Shown: positions 5,195 through 8,514 of the stretch, in pieces
Layout of the letters: the number at the start of each line of letters is the position of its first letter
Numbering within the stretch: position 1 is the stretch's first letter
Assembly (NCBI GenBank): GCA_022704725.1
Contig: JAKJFV010000055.1
Coordinates: forward strand, 1 to 8,514
DNA: 8,514 nucleotides
Source of the DNA: Spirochaetota bacterium
Lineage (GTDB): Bacteria; Spirochaetota; Spirochaetia; Treponematales; Treponemataceae
Reading direction: 5' to 3'
Notes under the pieces: generated by a model
The model's database searches: none
What the model was told of the DNA's origin: nothing
The model's input: only the letters and a program-made list of their open reading frames with translations
Program-made: the position numbers and the translations under genes

Positions 5195-7816
5195 ATGGAA
5201 AAAATTAAGAAAAGGACAATTTTTGTTTTTTTATGTACTGCCTTTTTTGCCGTTCTTTTCGGTACTGCCCTGGGGCTCCTGTTAGCATCCACTGTTGATG
5301 TAAAGAATACCGAACATTTTTCTGAACTCGATGTAGCCCTTCCTACACGCCTCCTGGATATTAATGGAGAGCTTATAACAGAATTTGCAGCAGATGAAAA
5401 ACGGGAATTAATAAATATTATAGATCTTCCAAAACATGTCATTGATGCCCTTATTTCCCGTGAAGATGAAACTTTTTTTCAACATTCCGGGTATAACCTT
5501 AAAGCTATAATCCGTGCTGTTTATGGAAAACTTATTAATGTAAATATGGGAGGAGGAAGTACTCTTACCCAGCAGATTGCAGGAGATCTCTATGATGACC
5601 GCTCTGACATTTCATATGCCCGAAAACTAAGAGAACTTTTTTGGGCTTTTCAAATGGAAAGGCGTTATTCTAAAGAGGAAATACTTGAACTATATCTTAA
5701 TAAAGTTTTTTTTGGAGCCGGAACCAATGGTGTCAGTGCTGCATCAAAATACTATTTTGGCCAAGATGCTTCACTTATAACCCCTGCAGAGGCTGCGATA
5801 TTGGTTAGTCAGCTGTCCTCTCCGGTGTATAATAATCCTTTTGTGTATCCCAACCAGGCAAAAAACAAGCAGGCGGAAGTTCTTGCAAAGATGGTAAAAA
5901 ACGGATTTATAACTGAAGATGAAGCTGCTGCTTCTCAAAATAAGTATTGGGAAACTTTTGATCCAACAAGAACAAATGTCGGTGCCTATTTTATGAGAGA
6001 AGATAAGGCTCCCTGGTTCAGCGCTCATGTTCTTTCAGAACTCACCAATATGATGTACGGCAGCAATGATATTTATACCAGCGGTTTTACTGTAAATACT
6101 ACCATGAATCTTAAACACCAAATTGCTGCCCAGGAAATCATGGAAGAGCGAATAAGGTATGCCAACTGGATGAATCAGAGATCAACAGGGGCCAAAACGT
6201 CTTTAGCTGTTCAGACCTATATACCGGTAACCGAGCTTATTTCGCTCATTTTCGATATACCAAGCCTTAAGGTCTCAGAGCAAAGAAACGAGCAGTTGAC
6301 GATGTCTGCATATAAAAATGAGATTAATCCGATTCTTGATGTCATGTCGCTCATGTTCGGCATGGAGGATATTAAACTTGCTGTTGTAAATAAGGCAAAT
6401 GCTGAGAAAAATAAAGAAACTACGAAATCAACCATTGAAGGCGCGCTTATTACTATTGAAAACGAAACCGGGTATATTACTGCTTTAGTAGGCGGAAATT
6501 CTAATACTGATAATAAGTTTAATATAGCAACTCAAGGACTTCTGCAGCCCGGAAGCACCTTTAAACCCTTATATTACTCAGCTGCAATAGATTCCAGAAA
6601 ATTTACCGCTGCAACAAAGATTGACGATGTCCCAACCTTTTTTACTAATGAGAACGGAGTTCCGTATTATCCGGAAAATTTCCGGGGCGAGTGGATGGGT
6701 TCCGTTCAACTGTGGTATGCGCTTGCAAAGTCAATGAATGTTCCTTCTTTACATGTTCTTAAAGGAATCGATTTTGATGCAGCAATAAATCGTGCTACTG
6801 CCCTTTTAGGCATACCTGACTCTCTGTACAAGGAAAGAGATTTTGTCCGGGTATACCCGCTCGGATTAGGAACCTGCATTGTTAAACCTATAGAAATTGC
6901 AAGGGCTTATGCAATATTCGGCAATCAGGGAAAAGAGGTTACCCCTATATCAATACTATCAGTAGAAGATAAAAAAGGCAGGATCATTGCAAACCCTGAA
7001 CAGGACTTACGTCTTGAGCAGAAGAAAAAAGGCAGCGCTATTCAGGTTATAAGTCCTCAGACTGCCTTCATAATGACAGATATTTTGTCTAAATCTGTTG
7101 AAATGGGAACACTTGCATACGGAAGTGCAAATGGTACAAAGCTTGAATATAGAGACGCCGACGGTAAAAAATTCCGTATTCCCGCAGCAGGAAAAACAGG
7201 AACTACTCAAAACTGGTCGGATGCATGGGCTGTAGGATACACTCCCTATCTAACTACGGTAATCTGGTTCGGCTTTCCGCAAAAAGGAAAAACATTGGGC
7301 TTGGAATTAACCGGTTCAACGTTATCAGGTGTGGCATGGGGTGATTATATGAGAAGGGCTCATGAAGGTTACCCTTATAAGGGATTTACGGAGCCTCAAA
7401 CAGGTCTGGTTAAAGCGACTGTCTGTTCTGTCTCCGGGGATCTGCTCTCAGAATCTTGCGGATCAAGTTCAACGACACAATACTTTCTTGAAGGAACGCA
7501 GCCCCTGCAGGTATGCGAGGACCACGCAAATAGAGAAGGTGCAAGAGAAATTGGAGTTTCACGCATTGCAGATGAAAAGTATTTATCAGGCTCTGTGGCG
7601 CCTAAAATAGAGGGAAGCACGGCTCTTGTGCTCGATTTATCTTTTTTAGGATTAACAACTACAGATTCATTTACTGAGTATTTAGAAGAGCAAACTCCCC
7701 CGGACATAAATGAAAGCGCAGGTTTTAATACTCTGCTGGACAGCGAATTTGTTGAAGATACTGATTCTGCTCTGCAGGAAGATGAAGAGCTTTCCTACAA
7801 TTATTTGCTTGACTAG
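5195..7816 (+). CDS. mrcA: Class A penicillin-binding protein 1A (transglycosylase/transpeptidase)
   Basis: A bifunctional peptidoglycan synthase that polymerises lipid II into glycan and cross-links the stem peptides. It has 873 residues, anchored by one N-terminal helix (about 8-31) with the bulk in the periplasm. The GT51 domain spans about 50-250: EDETFFQHSG (90-99, catalytic Glu90), GGSTLTQQ (120-127), RKLRE (143-147), KEEILELYLN (160-169). The transpeptidase spans about 415-725: STFK (454-457, acylated Ser454), SMN (513-515), KTGT (667-670). All catalytic motifs are intact, so both activities and beta-lactam binding are expected. A tail with Cys744, 755 and 774 follows, then a very acidic, K/R-free end (805-873). 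A stop codon immediately precedes the ATG, fixing it as the furthest upstream start; the basic KIKKR after it supports membrane insertion. The ParB-like gene follows after 37 bases. Symbol by homology to class A PBPs; the family is secure. Confidence 0.96.
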   Translation: MEKIKKRTIFVFLCTAFFAVLFGTALGLLLASTVDVKNTEHFSELDVALPTRLLDINGELITEFAADEKRELINIIDLPKHVIDALISREDETFFQHSGYNLKAIIRAVYGKLINVNMGGGSTLTQQIAGDLYDDRSDISYARKLRELFWAFQMERRYSKEEILELYLNKVFFGAGTNGVSAASKYYFGQDASLITPAEAAILVSQLSSPVYNNPFVYPNQAKNKQAEVLAKMVKNGFITEDEAAASQNKYWETFDPTRTNVGAYFMREDKAPWFSAHVLSELTNMMYGSNDIYTSGFTVNTTMNLKHQIAAQEIMEERIRYANWMNQRSTGAKTSLAVQTYIPVTELISLIFDIPSLKVSEQRNEQLTMSAYKNEINPILDVMSLMFGMEDIKLAVVNKANAEKNKETTKSTIEGALITIENETGYITALVGGNSNTDNKFNIATQGLLQPGSTFKPLYYSAAIDSRKFTAATKIDDVPTFFTNENGVPYYPENFRGEWMGSVQLWYALAKSMNVPSLHVLKGIDFDAAINRATALLGIPDSLYKERDFVRVYPLGLGTCIVKPIEIARAYAIFGNQGKEVTPISILSVEDKKGRIIANPEQDLRLEQKKKGSAIQVISPQTAFIMTDILSKSVEMGTLAYGSANGTKLEYRDADGKKFRIPAAGKTGTTQNWSDAWAVGYTPYLTTVIWFGFPQKGKTLGLELTGSTLSGVAWGDYMRRAHEGYPYKGFTEPQTGLVKATVCSVSGDLLSESCGSSSTTQYFLEGTQPLQVCEDHANREGAREIGVSRIADEKYLSGSVAPKIEGSTALVLDLSFLGLTTTDSFTEYLEEQTPPDINESAGFNTLLDSEFVEDTDSALQEDEELSYNYLLD

Positions 7817-7835
7817 TTAGGCCTTTCGCCTTAAC
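7816..7835 (+). other. Small intergenic hairpin between PBP and ParB-like genes
   Basis: GTTAGGC (7816-7822) and GCCTTAAC (7828-7835) pair with one bulged A around a CTTTC loop. There is no T run after it, so it is unlikely to terminate transcription. It could shield the 3' end or attenuate the downstream gene, whose ribosome site starts 7 bases later. Function unknown. Confidence 0.35.
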
Positions 7836-7853
7836 CTGTTAGAGGGAGGTTAT

Positions 7854-8459
7854 ATGTTAGTTACTATAAACGATATAAAAGTGCGTAAAAGAGTTCGTAA
7901 GGATCTGGGTAATATTGAGCCGTTAATGGACAGCCTAAAGCGCTACGGGCTTTTAAATCCTATAACATTAAACTCCCGTTATGAATTGGTTGCCGGACAG
8001 CGCCGGCTCGAAGCTGCAAAGCGGCTTGGATGGACCAGTATTAACGCGGTCATTGTTGATGTAACCGATAAAGTATCCCTCTTAGAAATTGAGCTTGAAG
8101 AAAACACTCAGCGTGTCGAATTTACCGACAGCGAGCTTTTAGAAGGTTATGCTGCTTTGGAAAAAATGAAAAACCCGAACTTTTTTTCACGCATGTGGTA
8201 TGCCGTAACCAGTTTTTTCTCGGAAGTATTTGCCTCCCGTTCCGAAGCCCGGCTTAATTCAAAAATTTTGAAAACAAGAAATTTTTTATTCTTACTTCCT
8301 TTAGGCATTGTTCTTCTTATAATTTCTGCTGTTTTATACAATACGGGAACTGCGGGGCAGATGCTGCGGAATATTTTTGACGTCTCGAGCGCTCTATTGA
8401 TGCTCGGCGGTATTGCAGCTCTTGTACGGATTATTCTGCTGCGCAGACAGTCATCATAG
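7854..8459 (+). CDS. Membrane-anchored ParB/sulfiredoxin-fold protein
   Basis: 201 residues. The N-terminal ParB/Srx-fold domain (about 1-95) carries the signature boxes: R-x-R (11-15), SLKRYGLLNPI (27-37), LVAGQRRLEAA (45-55) and ELEENTQR (80-87). In true ParB these form a CTP-binding clamp switch; here the usual GERR Glu is Gln (GQRR), while Glu, Asn and Arg of the ENxQR box are kept. The KorB/HTH DNA-binding domain and the dimerisation tail of ParB are absent. Instead a short linker (about 100-143) leads to two membrane helices (about 144-162 and 176-196) and a basic end RRQSS. With no signal peptide, the ParB domain should face the cytoplasm. A role in chromosome partition is therefore doubtful; a membrane-bound nucleotide switch is possible but unproven. 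A very strong ribosome site AGGGAGG lies 4 bases before the ATG. It is probably co-transcribed with the PBP gene 37 bases upstream. Confidence 0.8.
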   Translation: MLVTINDIKVRKRVRKDLGNIEPLMDSLKRYGLLNPITLNSRYELVAGQRRLEAAKRLGWTSINAVIVDVTDKVSLLEIELEENTQRVEFTDSELLEGYAALEKMKNPNFFSRMWYAVTSFFSEVFASRSEARLNSKILKTRNFLFLLPLGIVLLIISAVLYNTGTAGQMLRNIFDVSSALLMLGGIAALVRIILLRRQSS

Positions 8460-8465
8460 GGTAAT

Positions 8466-8500
8466 AAAAAAAGCAGCCGGAGTTTAACACTGCGTCTGCT
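8466..8500 (-). terminator. Minus-strand terminator for a convergent gene off the right edge
   Basis: Read on the minus strand, AGCAGACG (8500-8493) pairs with CGGCTGCT (8479-8472) at 7 of 8 positions across a 13-base loop. A run of 7 T (8472-8466) follows. On the plus strand the hairpin lacks a T tract, so it fits a gene converging from the right. A TAA in minus orientation at 8500-8502 could be that gene's stop codon. Confidence 0.5.
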
Positions 8501-8514
8501 TATGAATACATAAA

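Noticed and set aside
5119..5442. Minus-strand ORF of 107 codons across the PBP promoter and start
   Set aside because: Antisense shadow of the PBP gene; no ribosome site, low-complexity Ser-rich product, and it would overlap a clearly real gene.
7396..7707. Minus-strand ORF of 103 codons inside the PBP gene
   Set aside because: Lies wholly within the conserved PBP frame and has no protein-like domain pattern.
1..8514. Insertion sequence, prophage, CRISPR array or defence island
   Set aside because: No transposase, integrase, terminal or direct repeats, or spacer array seen; gene content and composition are even and look like core genome.

Overview
The window looks like chromosomal DNA from a spirochaete, most likely a Treponema. 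I infer this from moderately AT-rich composition, a class A penicillin-binding protein with a treponeme-like tail, a lone clostridial-type ferredoxin and the mix of periplasmic proteins. No marker gene proves it. I see no mobile element, tRNA, rRNA or CRISPR array. The longest stretch without a protein gene is 240 bases (4955-5194), and it seems to hold a small RNA gene.

Left part, minus strand (1-2255): a two-gene unit. A tandem AAA ATPase (492-2255), with a degenerate first and an intact second AAA module, is followed after 24 bases by deoC, deoxyribose-phosphate aldolase, which runs off the left edge. A divergent control region (2256-2382) separates it from a 56-residue 2[4Fe-4S] ferredoxin gene (2383-2553, plus strand) with its own strong terminator.

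Middle, plus strand (2613-4954): three tightly packed genes, partly overlapping. They encode a small four-helix membrane protein of unknown function, a secreted LysM/M23 peptidase with all zinc and catalytic histidines, and a secreted protein that appears to end in two PEGA-like modules. This reads as an envelope or peptidoglycan operon.

Gap 4955-5194: a promoter-like element with a perfect TATAAT, an RNA of about 80 nt that folds into a 10-bp hairpin with a 15-nt C-rich loop containing the anti-Shine-Dalgarno-like CCUCCC, and a perfect 8-bp terminator. I regard this as the most novel item. After it lies a TTGACA-type promoter placed so that the next mRNA could start at or very near its ATG.

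Right part, plus strand (5195-8459): a bifunctional class A penicillin-binding protein (transglycosylase plus transpeptidase), then a ParB/sulfiredoxin-fold protein in which two membrane helices replace the usual DNA-binding domain. A minus-strand terminator at 8466-8500 suggests a convergent gene just past the right edge.

Taken together, genes 2613-8459 look like a peptidoglycan synthesis and remodelling neighbourhood (hydrolase, possible accessory binder, synthase) with a possible membrane-bound nucleotide-switch protein and a possible small regulatory RNA attached. That functional link is inference from gene order.
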